Source: a virus
Virus record (IMG/VR): IMGVR_UViG_3300031873_000003
Location: 1-64,000 of that record
DNA: 64,000 bases
Direction: 5' to 3' (one strand)
Shown: positions 1 to 6,044 of the stretch, one piece after another
How positions within the stretch are numbered: the first letter of the stretch is position 1
Layout: each line of letters starts with the position of its first letter
Position numbers and translations under genes: made by a program
The notes under the pieces: model-generated
What the model was told of the DNA's origin: nothing
Seen by the model: only the letters and a program-made list of their open reading frames with translations
Database searches by the model: none

Positions 1-115
1 TGAGTTCGATTTTCCTCAAGCCTCAGTTGTAGATAGATGCCAAGTGGACAAGCCAACGAGACAGGTCAACTTCTTGTCCCTTGGTCAGCTTGAGTTTGAG
101 GGTTCGGACGATCAC
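1..115 (-). pseudogene. tnpB: TnpB (IS200/IS605 OrfB) 5' end, interrupted, cut by window edge
   Basis: Reading leftward from a GTG at 115, the translation matches a TnpB N-terminus (VRTLKLKLTKGQEVDLSRWL, then a Tyr-Asn). An in-frame TGA at 23-25 stands where the family usually has Trp, and the frame then continues as GLRKIEL. The GTG overlaps the stop of the upstream 44-aa ORF by four bases, so translation is probably coupled. The rest lies outside the window. I call it a pseudogene because of the stop codon; a sequencing error or readthrough is possible. A recoded TGA is unlikely because many genes here end in TGA. Confidence 0.65.
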
Positions 116-246
116 TTCTTTCGTCTCTTCTCGTTGAGTTGCTTCATCCATTCTGAACGTCTTTTACGTTCTTCTTTAGAAATGTTTTTGGATATTCCTT
201 TACCCATTCTTCCTAATGCCTGAGCTGCTTTGTTTAACTCTTCCAT
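112..246 (-). CDS. 44-aa basic protein coupled to tnpB
   Basis: A small Lys/Arg-rich protein begins MEELNKAAQALGRMG and ends in a KRRKK tail. It was too short for an automatic ORF list. It starts just downstream of a good promoter with a palindrome in its spacer, and its stop codon overlaps the tnpB start. The basic composition suggests a nucleic-acid-binding peptide, perhaps an autoregulator of the insertion sequence, but this is inference and no family is recognised with certainty. Confidence 0.6.
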   Translation of the reverse strand: MEELNKAAQALGRMGKGISKNISKEERKRRSEWMKQLNEKRRKK

Positions 247-252
247 ACTTAT

Positions 253-281
253 ATCTTACAACATAAAACGTTTTATGTCAA
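253..281 (-). promoter_or_regulatory. Sigma-70-type promoter with palindromic operator in the spacer
   Basis: On the minus strand a perfect TTGACA (276-281) is followed after 17 bases by TAAGAT (253-258). A perfect 18-base palindrome, acataaaacgttttatgt (261-278), fills the spacer, so a bound dimer would occlude RNA polymerase. It drives the 44-aa ORF and tnpB. Confidence 0.7.
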
Positions 282-315
282 CACTTATTTTAAGTTATTT
301 TGATTTATTTTTATG

Positions 316-356
316 CCCGACTTACCCCACGAATAAATTCGGGGGAATGCGTCGGG
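316..356 (-). repeat. IS200/IS605-type left-end hairpin
   Basis: Nested inverted repeats (cccgac/gtcggg outside, cccc/gggg inside) resemble IS200/IS605 subterminal palindromes. The reverse complement shares the words cgcattcccc and ggggtaagt with the left-end hairpin of the solo element at 35970. It lies upstream of the leftward tnpB at 1-115, as a left end should. Confidence 0.6.
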
Positions 357-501
357 TTACTGTTCCGTAAGTTTGGGACCTCCGCCCCTCAGCAGAGGCC
401 CCATCCCCAACACCTCCTGGTTCGGAATGTTCCACAAGGTCGGGAAAACGACAACGATTTGCATTGACCATGCTATTGCTATTTTTCTCCCGATTCTTCA
501 T
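322..501 (-). CDS. Hypothetical 59-aa protein running into the IS end
   Basis: The ATG at 499-501 overlaps the stop of the upstream gene (ATGA) and has GAGGG six bases upstream. The protein begins MKNREKNSNSMVNANRC. Its last 10 or so residues are encoded by the IS left-end hairpin, so the original C-terminus has probably been replaced by the insertion. No family recognised. Confidence 0.4.
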   Translation of the reverse strand: MKNREKNSNSMVNANRCRFPDLVEHSEPGGVGDGASAEGRRSQTYGTVTRRIPPNLFVG

Positions 502-728
502 CCCAACCCTCTATGGCCCGGAGGTAAGGCCGCCGGATTAAACTCTTTCGCAGACGAGATCGCAACTGAGTTGCAACATCGGCCCTGGATATAGAAAAAA
601 CAATCAACGAATCCTGCCTTAAAATAGTAACATTCCTTTGACGGATCAAAACAGACAGAAAGTCGGTTCACTATGAAACAGTGAAGATTTTTTTTGGGTT
701 CTTCTTGAGGAATTATTGTATCAGTCAT
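498..728 (-). CDS. Hypothetical 76-aa protein
   Basis: The start was set at the ATG at 726-728 (MTDTIIPQEEPKK) because an AAAGGAG motif lies upstream; a longer frame starts at 749 inside the preceding stop codon. Several cysteines are present but there is no clear zinc-binding pattern. It lies between the small HNH gene and the IS-truncated ORF, coupled to the latter by an ATGA overlap. Function unknown. Confidence 0.45.
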   Translation of the reverse strand: MTDTIIPQEEPKKNLHCFIVNRLSVCFDPSKECYYFKAGFVDCFFYIQGRCCNSVAISSAKEFNPAALPPGHRGLG

Positions 729-745
729 GTCATAGTCTCCTTTTT

Positions 746-1009
746 TCAATCAATCCTAATGAGGTGACGTTCGACCAGGTCGTGGCACGTTGCGCATAAC
801 GTGATAATGTTTTCCGGGGTATCGCTGCCGAGCTGCGACTTTCTCTTTTTGTGATGTGGTGTTAGGGATCGCCGAGAATTGCAGTGACAACATTTCCATC
901 CATCTCTCTCGTAGACATCCCGGACAAGCTCTCTATAGTCTTTCCCTTTTAGGCGATGTCGGTGCGGTTTAGGGAACGCCAACTGCAAGGGTGCAGGTTC
1001 ACTTTTCAC
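746..1009 (-). CDS. Small HNH endonuclease
   Basis: The protein has a compact HNH fold: CxxC (CCHC near residue 40), then LTPHHKKRK supplying the catalytic His pair, then ENIITLCATCHDLVE with the Asn and the last CxxCH. HNH proteins nick or cut DNA using one metal ion, and in phages act in homing or near packaging. I chose the GTG at 1007-1009 because GGAG lies about eight bases upstream and it overlaps the end of the preceding gene by only 11 bases. A frame extending to 1081 would be buried in that gene. Confidence 0.75.
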   Translation of the reverse strand: MKSEPAPLQLAFPKPHRHRLKGKDYRELVRDVYERDGWKCCHCNSRRSLTPHHKKRKSQLGSDTPENIITLCATCHDLVERHLIRID

Positions 1010-2069
1010 TTTTTTGTTTCTCCAGTTCCTTAAACGAAGTGTACACCGGTATCCCATGTTTCTTGGCCCACTCAACCTCAAGGTCTGCTCCCTTGCTTTC
1101 GCCAGGCATCCTCAGCACCGCACCACAAGCCAGCAACCACGCCTTATCCATATCGATCCAGACCTTCCAGTCCTTGGGGGATATTTCGTCCCAATAGTAG
1201 GATAGATGAGGGATAAAGGGAATAAGTCCCATTTCGAGCACCTTGTCGGCTACCTTAATGGCATTCGCTACGTTTCTTTGTGGGTTAGGGAGAGTGTATG
1301 GCCCGGAAATATAAATGCACTGCTTGCTGCTTGGGGTAAAACAATGCTTAGGCTTGACCTCGGTTCCAGGGGGATATTCGGCCAGGAATGAAGCACAAAT
1401 CACGTCGGCCAGCAGATACCCCTCTTTTTCGGAGGCCGATAATCTACTTGCAATCTCAAGGGCTAACTCAACGATTTCTTGTTGCCCTTGAAATAGCGCA
1501 AAAAATTTCTTGTTTGGCTGTAAGTTGGCCTCTTCCTGCGTTTTAAGTCCCCTCGCCACAGCAACTTTGGCATTCAGGGATTGGACTGTTTCGCCCTTAG
1601 CCACATCAAGCCAGTGGGCCTTGTTTTCCTCTGTTACAACAGGCACAAGCTCCTTGAGCCGACTCCAGCCGATCTGCCCTGCAACCTCTACCCCTATGCC
1701 GACCTCGTCACATTTCTGGCGGGTTGTACGGATGTAGTCAATCGCCCTGGGCTTCAGTTCTAATGGCCCCAATGCTGTTTCACAAAAAGCTCTCCATGTC
1801 GAATACCCCAGGTCAACATAGTGCCTGCCTTCGAATATTTCCTGGAGCACCCGTCCAAGCTCGAACCAACGTGTTTCAATCTCCGTTTTTAGTGCCATGA
1901 CTTTTTCATACAGTTCCCTTCCCCTTGTAGTTTCAATCGTTTCAATTATATTGCCCAACCTACCGAAGGCCCCACATTTATCCGAGACCTTGCATGAATT
2001 TTTACATACCTGAACCGAGATTTTCTTTCCTTTTTTCCTATCGCAAACTAAGTATCGTTGTGGTGTCAA
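999..2069 (-). CDS. Two-domain protein with C-terminal nucleoside 2-deoxyribosyltransferase-like domain
   Basis: The C-terminal 110 or so residues start with CIYISGPYT and include PFIPHLSYYWD and RMPGESKGADLEVEWA, the pattern of the nucleoside deoxyribosyltransferase/DUF4406 fold, which handles nucleotides or nucleosides. The N-terminus has a Cys cluster (CKNSCKVSDKC), then about 200 helical residues that I do not recognise, resembling phage DNA-binding modules. A nucleotide-metabolism role next to replication genes is plausible. The exact substrate cannot be read from the sequence. Confidence 0.65.
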   Translation of the reverse strand: MTPQRYLVCDRKKGKKISVQVCKNSCKVSDKCGAFGRLGNIIETIETTRGRELYEKVMALKTEIETRWFELGRVLQEIFEGRHYVDLGYSTWRAFCETALGPLELKPRAIDYIRTTRQKCDEVGIGVEVAGQIGWSRLKELVPVVTEENKAHWLDVAKGETVQSLNAKVAVARGLKTQEEANLQPNKKFFALFQGQQEIVELALEIASRLSASEKEGYLLADVICASFLAEYPPGTEVKPKHCFTPSSKQCIYISGPYTLPNPQRNVANAIKVADKVLEMGLIPFIPHLSYYWDEISPKDWKVWIDMDKAWLLACGAVLRMPGESKGADLEVEWAKKHGIPVYTSFKELEKQKSEK

Positions 2070-2091
2070 TGTTCATCCTCCCCTTTTTTTG

Positions 2092-2111
2092 GGTTGCAAT
2101 TAAGTGCAACC
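2092..2111. promoter_or_regulatory. Palindrome GGTTGCA-N6-TGCAACC
   Basis: A near-perfect inverted repeat lies just upstream of the gene that starts at 2069. The central 16 bases (ttgcaattaagtgcaa) recur with one change at 29759-29774. It could be an operator or a short hairpin; no protein is identified that binds it. Confidence 0.4.
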
Positions 2112-2330
2112 TTAAATTACCCCGTCCCTCTCCACCCTGCTTACGGCTGGCCGATTAATTTTGGCCTCGGTTAACCCACCCAAAACCCGGATTTCAACGA
2201 CCTTCCCTGGTCGAAACCGCACCCCGGATAGTTCGATGGCCTGGATTCCGTCGTTCGCCTCGACCTCCTGCCGGTAGAGGGTTTTCCGTTTGTTTCCCAT
2301 CTCTTTGTGGACAGTAATTTCAAACCGCAT
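2112..2330 (-). CDS. Hypothetical 72-aa protein
   Basis: The start ATG at 2328-2330 (MRFEITVHKEMG) has AGAGG upstream; the frame extends to 2354 without a better signal. The protein is predicted to be mainly beta-strand and has no recognised motif. It sits in the leftward early operon between the homing endonuclease and the deoxyribosyltransferase-like gene. Confidence 0.55.
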   Translation of the reverse strand: MRFEITVHKEMGNKRKTLYRQEVEANDGIQAIELSGVRFRPGKVVEIRVLGGLTEAKINRPAVSRVERDGVI

Positions 2331-2413
2331 TTTTGACCTCTTCTCTCTCTTCAATCAAAATCTTTCCGGTGATTCCCCATTTTTTTTCAATCCATATATC
2401 GTGAATACCTGAA

Positions 2414-3364
2414 TCATTTAGGAAACTCCCAACTTGGAATAACACTGCTAAATTTTTTAAAAATCAATTCATACCGATAGCAATCTAAACCCAAACTTAA
2501 TGCAATTTCATGACTTTTACGTGATTGAGTAACCATAAGAAGTTTAGAAGATTCTTCAGGAAAATATTTTCTGAATCTTTTAATTTTAGTTATACTTCTT
2601 GAATCAAACCACCCCTTAACTTCTATCCATTTATCAAGAGTCTTATTATAAAAATCAGGAGTAAACGAAACCGAACCCCTTCTTATTCCTTCAAAATAAA
2701 AATCTTTTGGCTCATATTCCCATTCATAACCTAAAAAGTTCATATAACGAGCATAGTTGGCCTCAACCGTACTTCTAAAAAATTTATTATCCAAATCTGG
2801 CCTTTTACCTCCACGTGTCCTACTATATGGGTTTCCCTGATTTTTATTTGTATTTAAAGTTCCATTTTTAATTCTGGTTTGCAATGCCTTTTCTGCTCTT
2901 TTTTCCCAATATTCCTTAGAACAAGAATTCATGAAAACTTTTGATTTTTTACCAATAATTTTTTTTGTCTCTTCTGAAAATTTCTTCCCAAGATTCCCTC
3001 TTGGATGACCATATTTTTTTATTCTTTCTTTTCCTGCATTGATCATGTTTTCTCTACATAATTCTGTAGCCGGTCTTTTATAAGATGTAATTTTCAAATT
3101 ACTTGCCCTACAGGCAATAGCAGCCCTACTTCTACCCATCTTTAAAGCTATTTCGTTTAAAGATATGGAACTATCCCTACTTCCATACAAATCTTTAAGT
3201 ACAGCATCTTCTTTTTCAGACCACTCGTCAGATTCAATTATTCCCCGTTTCGACAATCTTTCCCATACAGATTGACCACACATATTAAATACTTGAGCAA
3301 CTTTCCAAACATTCTTAAGACGTGAATAAGATTCAATTAATTCAAAGTCAGTGGCTTTTTGCAT
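2414..3364 (-). CDS. Homing-type endonuclease, NUMOD3-like plus PD-(D/E)XK
   Basis: The N-terminal 100 residues look like a helix-turn-helix DNA-binding region (KVAQVFNMCGQSVWERLSKRG; LNEIALKMGRSRAAI). Next comes a NUMOD3-like motif (GKKFSEETKKIIGKKSK). The C-terminal domain has the PD-(D/E)XK signature (FTPDFYN, then WIEVKGW). Together these indicate a free-standing homing endonuclease. It is clearly more AT-rich than its neighbours, consistent with recent transfer. I set the start at the Met at 3364 because a zinc-ribbon ORF occupies the upstream DNA in another frame; 3442 is an alternative. Confidence 0.7.
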   Translation of the reverse strand: MQKATDFELIESYSRLKNVWKVAQVFNMCGQSVWERLSKRGIIESDEWSEKEDAVLKDLYGSRDSSISLNEIALKMGRSRAAIACRASNLKITSYKRPATELCRENMINAGKERIKKYGHPRGNLGKKFSEETKKIIGKKSKVFMNSCSKEYWEKRAEKALQTRIKNGTLNTNKNQGNPYSRTRGGKRPDLDNKFFRSTVEANYARYMNFLGYEWEYEPKDFYFEGIRRGSVSFTPDFYNKTLDKWIEVKGWFDSRSITKIKRFRKYFPEESSKLLMVTQSRKSHEIALSLGLDCYRYELIFKKFSSVIPSWEFPK

Positions 3365-3488
3365 TCCTTTTTTTTCTATCCCAATATGGACTATGGCATC
3401 GGGGACATACTCTAACTTCTTGATTTCTTGGATTCCATTCATAATCACACCTCTCACATTTTAATTGTTTTTTAATTTTTACTTTCAT
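3348..3488 (-). CDS. 46-aa zinc-ribbon protein
   Basis: This short ORF follows a clear AGGAG site and encodes CERCDYEWNPRNQEVRVCPRC, a textbook CxxC-x13-CxxC ribbon, followed by SPYWDRKK. Small ribbons of this kind occur widely in phages and archaea and are thought to bind nucleic acid or proteins. Its end overlaps the start of the homing endonuclease by 17 bases, so the two are probably co-translated and mobile together. Confidence 0.7.
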   Translation of the reverse strand: MKVKIKKQLKCERCDYEWNPRNQEVRVCPRCHSPYWDRKKRNAKSH

Positions 3489-3507
3489 TTAATCTCCTGT
3501 GTGATTA

Positions 3508-3536
3508 CAAATAACATATTTTAGATAACTTGTCAA
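3508..3536 (-). promoter_or_regulatory. Promoter for the zinc ribbon/homing endonuclease pair
   Basis: TTGACA (3531-3536, minus strand), a 17-base spacer and TATTTG (3508-3513) precede the zinc-ribbon ORF. An own promoter inside the operon fits a mobile unit. Confidence 0.5.
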
Positions 3537-3556
3537 GTCATTCGGGGCATGGTTTT

Positions 3557-3796
3557 TCACACATCCCCGAACGCTGCTGAACGGGGGTCTATCGCCGGAT
3601 CAAGCTTTTGTCTTGGCTTTTTGACTCGCTTCGGGTTGAGCGACAGGTGGTATTTATTGCTAATCCTGCGGACGATTTTCCTCATTATCCCATCGATCAC
3701 GATGGGGTAGATGGTAGAGACGACCCACACGGTGAAAAGGATTACAAATGGGCTAATAAATGCACCTACCAGAAAACCTAACCAAAATGTGTTCAT
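3557..3796 (-). CDS. Small membrane protein
   Basis: After an AAAAGGAG site the protein starts MNTFWLGFLVGAFISPFVIL and continues with a second hydrophobic stretch to about residue 35; a basic cytoplasmic tail (KRVKKPRQK) follows. One or two membrane spans are likely. No family is recognised. Its position next to lysis-type genes would suit a holin-like or membrane-anchored accessory role, but this is a guess. Confidence 0.6.
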   Translation of the reverse strand: MNTFWLGFLVGAFISPFVILFTVWVVSTIYPIVIDGIMRKIVRRISNKYHLSLNPKRVKKPRQKLDPAIDPRSAAFGDV

Positions 3797-3963
3797 AATT
3801 TACTCCTTTTTCTAAAAAGTTAGTCCCCTAGCCCCACATAGTCCAACAAATAGTGACTTTTTGGTTTACCCCCTACCAAGACCCCTTGGTTTTAGTTTTA
3901 AAATGCTGTAGCGCACTCCTGATAATGCTGGGGAACCTAAAAGGGCCATCTATGGGGGCTCTA

Positions 3964-4248
3964 TTAAGTCGATTTAGCCTTAAGTTTGACATTTTTTATC
4001 CTTTTTACAAATTTTTCTTTTTGACTTTCAGACATTACCTTGCTTTTTTTATCAGGATATTTGACCTTGTCCCGGTATGGCATTTGGGGGTAAAGGGGAC
4101 ATTCGGGGATTAAGCAATCAATTCTCCCGTCCACGAACCCCCCACAACAGTCGTAGCACTTGGCTTTGCACATCTGGTTTTTGGTGAGCCTTTCGCCCGC
4201 CTCGTGCCTGAAAAGTTCTCTTCCACCTTGACCCTTTTTCCCGTTCAT
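3964..4248 (-). CDS. Cysteine-rich phage protein (CPLYPxxPYR type)
   Basis: The protein carries CKAKCYDCCGGFVDGRIDC and CPLYPQMPYR, an arrangement that recurs in small phage proteins of unknown function and is probably a zinc knuckle. The C-terminus is Lys-rich (KEKFVKRIKNVKLK). It lies directly downstream of the lytic transglycosylase gene with an eight-base gap. Confidence 0.7.
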   Translation of the reverse strand: MNGKKGQGGRELFRHEAGERLTKNQMCKAKCYDCCGGFVDGRIDCLIPECPLYPQMPYRDKVKYPDKKSKVMSESQKEKFVKRIKNVKLKAKST

Positions 4249-4255
4249 CAGTTTT

Positions 4256-4876
4256 TCACCTCCCTATTTTTGCTTCGTAAATCTTTGCTTTTGCAAGGAC
4301 TACACGAGCATACCCATCAAGCGCCTTATTATTTGCGTTTGATGATCCTCCATTATAGGCTCGTAAAATTACCATCCAGTTATCCTTGTAAGTTCGCTGA
4401 AGATCGCTCAGGTATGCGATAGACGCCGATATATTTGATAGGGAATCATGGATATTGGTTCCATTTCCGTAGTGCCTCCATGTTGCATCCATGAGCTGGC
4501 CCTGACCTCTCGCACCCTGTGTAGACACTGCTCTTGGATCAAATTGAGACTCTTGTTCGAGGATAGCAAGGATGATCGGCACTGGAATTTTTTTTTGAGA
4601 AGTGACCGCATCCATGATGTCAATGGCGACCCCGATGGTGATGGGACGCTTTCTAAGTGTCTGAAGTAACTCGTGTTTTAGGATGATGAGGTTTCGCTCA
4701 TTCTTGATGGTCTCGTAGGATGAGATGATGATTTTTCTCTCCAGGTCGTAGAGCCATCCCCCAAGACAAAGCATCGCTACCAGCAGGATGCCAATGGAAA
4801 AAACCCAAATCATTTTTTGCTTGAGTCGCCTAATGATCCTGAGATGATCGGACATCAAAATGACTGTATTATCCAT
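4256..4876 (-). CDS. Membrane-anchored lytic transglycosylase
   Basis: A single membrane span (about residues 20-42, IWVFSIGILLVAMLCLGGWL) precedes a soluble lytic transglycosylase domain. This shows the catalytic Glu in ILAILEQESQFDP, then GARGQGQLMDATW, and later ILRAYNGG. The enzyme cleaves peptidoglycan, for lysis or local wall opening at entry. The start at 4876 was chosen over 5005 because the longer frame overlaps the upstream gene. The first nine residues (MDNTVILMS) match the start of the upstream protein. Confidence 0.8.
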   Translation of the reverse strand: MDNTVILMSDHLRIIRRLKQKMIWVFSIGILLVAMLCLGGWLYDLERKIIISSYETIKNERNLIILKHELLQTLRKRPITIGVAIDIMDAVTSQKKIPVPIILAILEQESQFDPRAVSTQGARGQGQLMDATWRHYGNGTNIHDSLSNISASIAYLSDLQRTYKDNWMVILRAYNGGSSNANNKALDGYARVVLAKAKIYEAKIGR

Positions 4877-5111
4877 GCTTTCCCCCCTCTCTGTGCTTGT
4901 CGTGTGGTTCGTCCAAAAAGGATGTCCCCACAACGCACCCCACGGCATCGATGGCCTTGACCGCATCCTTGATAGATAAATACTTTGTCGCCTTATTGTC
5001 ATCAATAACAGTGACGTTCCCCCCAGAACATTCGATTAGAGTAACTCGCTTATGACCATTGATTGTTATAAGGTCCATCATTTCGGACATCAAAATCACT
5101 GTATTATCCAT
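4869..5111 (-). CDS. Hypothetical protein, tandem paralogue A
   Basis: Eighty residues, starting MDNTVILMSEMMDLITING. From residue 14 it aligns with the next gene upstream: KRVTLIE..GG.VTVI...., then DAVKAI, then GxVVGTSFL.xPHxKH. Its 3' end overlaps the transglycosylase start. No known family. The copies come from a tandem duplication of about 235 bp. Confidence 0.6.
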   Translation of the reverse strand: MDNTVILMSEMMDLITINGHKRVTLIECSGGNVTVIDDNKATKYLSIKDAVKAIDAVGCVVGTSFLDEPHDKHREGGKHG

Positions 5112-5325
5112 GCTCTTTTCCATCCTTGTGTTTTCCGTGTGGCCCATGCAAAAAGGATGTCCCCACAACGCTCCCCCCGGACTCAATGGCCTTGACCGCA
5201 TCCTCGATGGATTCATACCTGATCTGCTTAATGCCATTATCTCGCTCGATAACGGTGACATCGCCCCCGAAAGATTCGATTAGGGTGACTCGCTTGTTAC
5301 CATTCAGTATCCTAAAATCGTTCAT
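5104..5325 (-). CDS. Hypothetical protein, tandem paralogue B
   Basis: Seventy-three residues (MNDFRILNGNKRVTLIESF...) homologous to the downstream neighbour over nearly the whole length, including the C-terminal GTSFLHGPHGKH. The His-rich end could bind metal. The stop overlaps the next start. Function unknown. Confidence 0.6.
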   Translation of the reverse strand: MNDFRILNGNKRVTLIESFGGDVTVIERDNGIKQIRYESIEDAVKAIESGGSVVGTSFLHGPHGKHKDGKEHG

Positions 5326-5530
5326 TTTTGCTTGCCTTTCGTTTCGTGTCGTAGTATCCTATCGCTTTCCTAATTGGCTTTGCATTCCAAAGGGCAGTAT
5401 CGCCGGTTTCGTCTTGCTTCCTCTGCTGATCCTGAACCCATACTTCGTAATCAAAATTGTCGCTTCGGCCACACTTCCCGCAAACATGGTCTTCCTTGAT
5501 CCAGCCAGTTATACACCACTTGCAAGCCAT
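5312..5530 (-). CDS. Zinc-ribbon protein
   Basis: Start at MACKWCITGWIKEDHVCGKC; CxxC (residues 3-6) and CxxC (17-20) form a zinc ribbon, followed by a charged tail. GGGGGAC lies upstream. A frame reaching 5749 would overlap ssb and is not credible. Role unknown; such ribbons often bind nucleic acid. Confidence 0.6.
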   Translation of the reverse strand: MACKWCITGWIKEDHVCGKCGRSDNFDYEVWVQDQQRKQDETGDTALWNAKPIRKAIGYYDTKRKASKNERF

Positions 5531-5657
5531 TTTTGTTGTCCCCCTATATCTTTCGACTCGGAATCGATAAAGTCTCGGGAAAACCCCATTTCCTGGGCTC
5601 TGGGGGGGTAATTTGATCGTTCTGTCTACCCGTGAACCCCAAAATTGCCGGCAGCGA

Positions 5658-6044
5658 TCAAAATGGAAGCTCTGAATCATCCCCTGGCTCCCTCGCTTCC
5701 CCTTCTTTTTGTTTGGACCCTCCCAGCATTTGTAACCGTTGCAGAACAATTTTGATTGTTTGTTTCGGGTTGCCTTCCTTATCCGTCCACTTCTCTGTCC
5801 GAAGAGATCCCTCGCAGTAGACTAGTGACCCCTTGGTGAGGTATTCCGACGCTATCTCTGCAAGACGGTTGAAGGCCACACAACTGAACCACTCAGTTCT
5901 GGTCTGCTTTTGGCCATCCTTGTCCTTGAATGTCTCCGATGCGGCCACGGAGAAGTTTGTAACCTGGCCCCCGGACGGAAGAAACCTAGATTCCGGGTCT
6001 TTTCCGAGGTGGCCGATGATCTGAACTTTATTTAATGAAGCCAT
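5658..6044 (-). CDS. ssb: Single-stranded DNA-binding protein
   Basis: A clear OB-fold SSB: MASLNKVQIIGHLGKDPESR, VTNFSVAASE, TEWFSCVAFNRLAEIASEYLTKGS, YCEGSLRT, and the acidic tip DDSELPF that recruits partner proteins. At 128 residues it is shorter than host SSB, as usual in phages. It protects single-stranded DNA at the fork and in recombination, immediately downstream of the primase/helicase. Confidence 0.95.
   Translation of the reverse strand: MASLNKVQIIGHLGKDPESRFLPSGGQVTNFSVAASETFKDKDGQKQTRTEWFSCVAFNRLAEIASEYLTKGSLVYCEGSLRTEKWTDKEGNPKQTIKIVLQRLQMLGGSKQKEGEAREPGDDSELPF

Noticed and set aside
1-115. Recoded TGA (alternative genetic code)
   Set aside because: Many well-supported genes in the window end in TGA, so the TGA in the left-edge tnpB is more simply a mutation or error.
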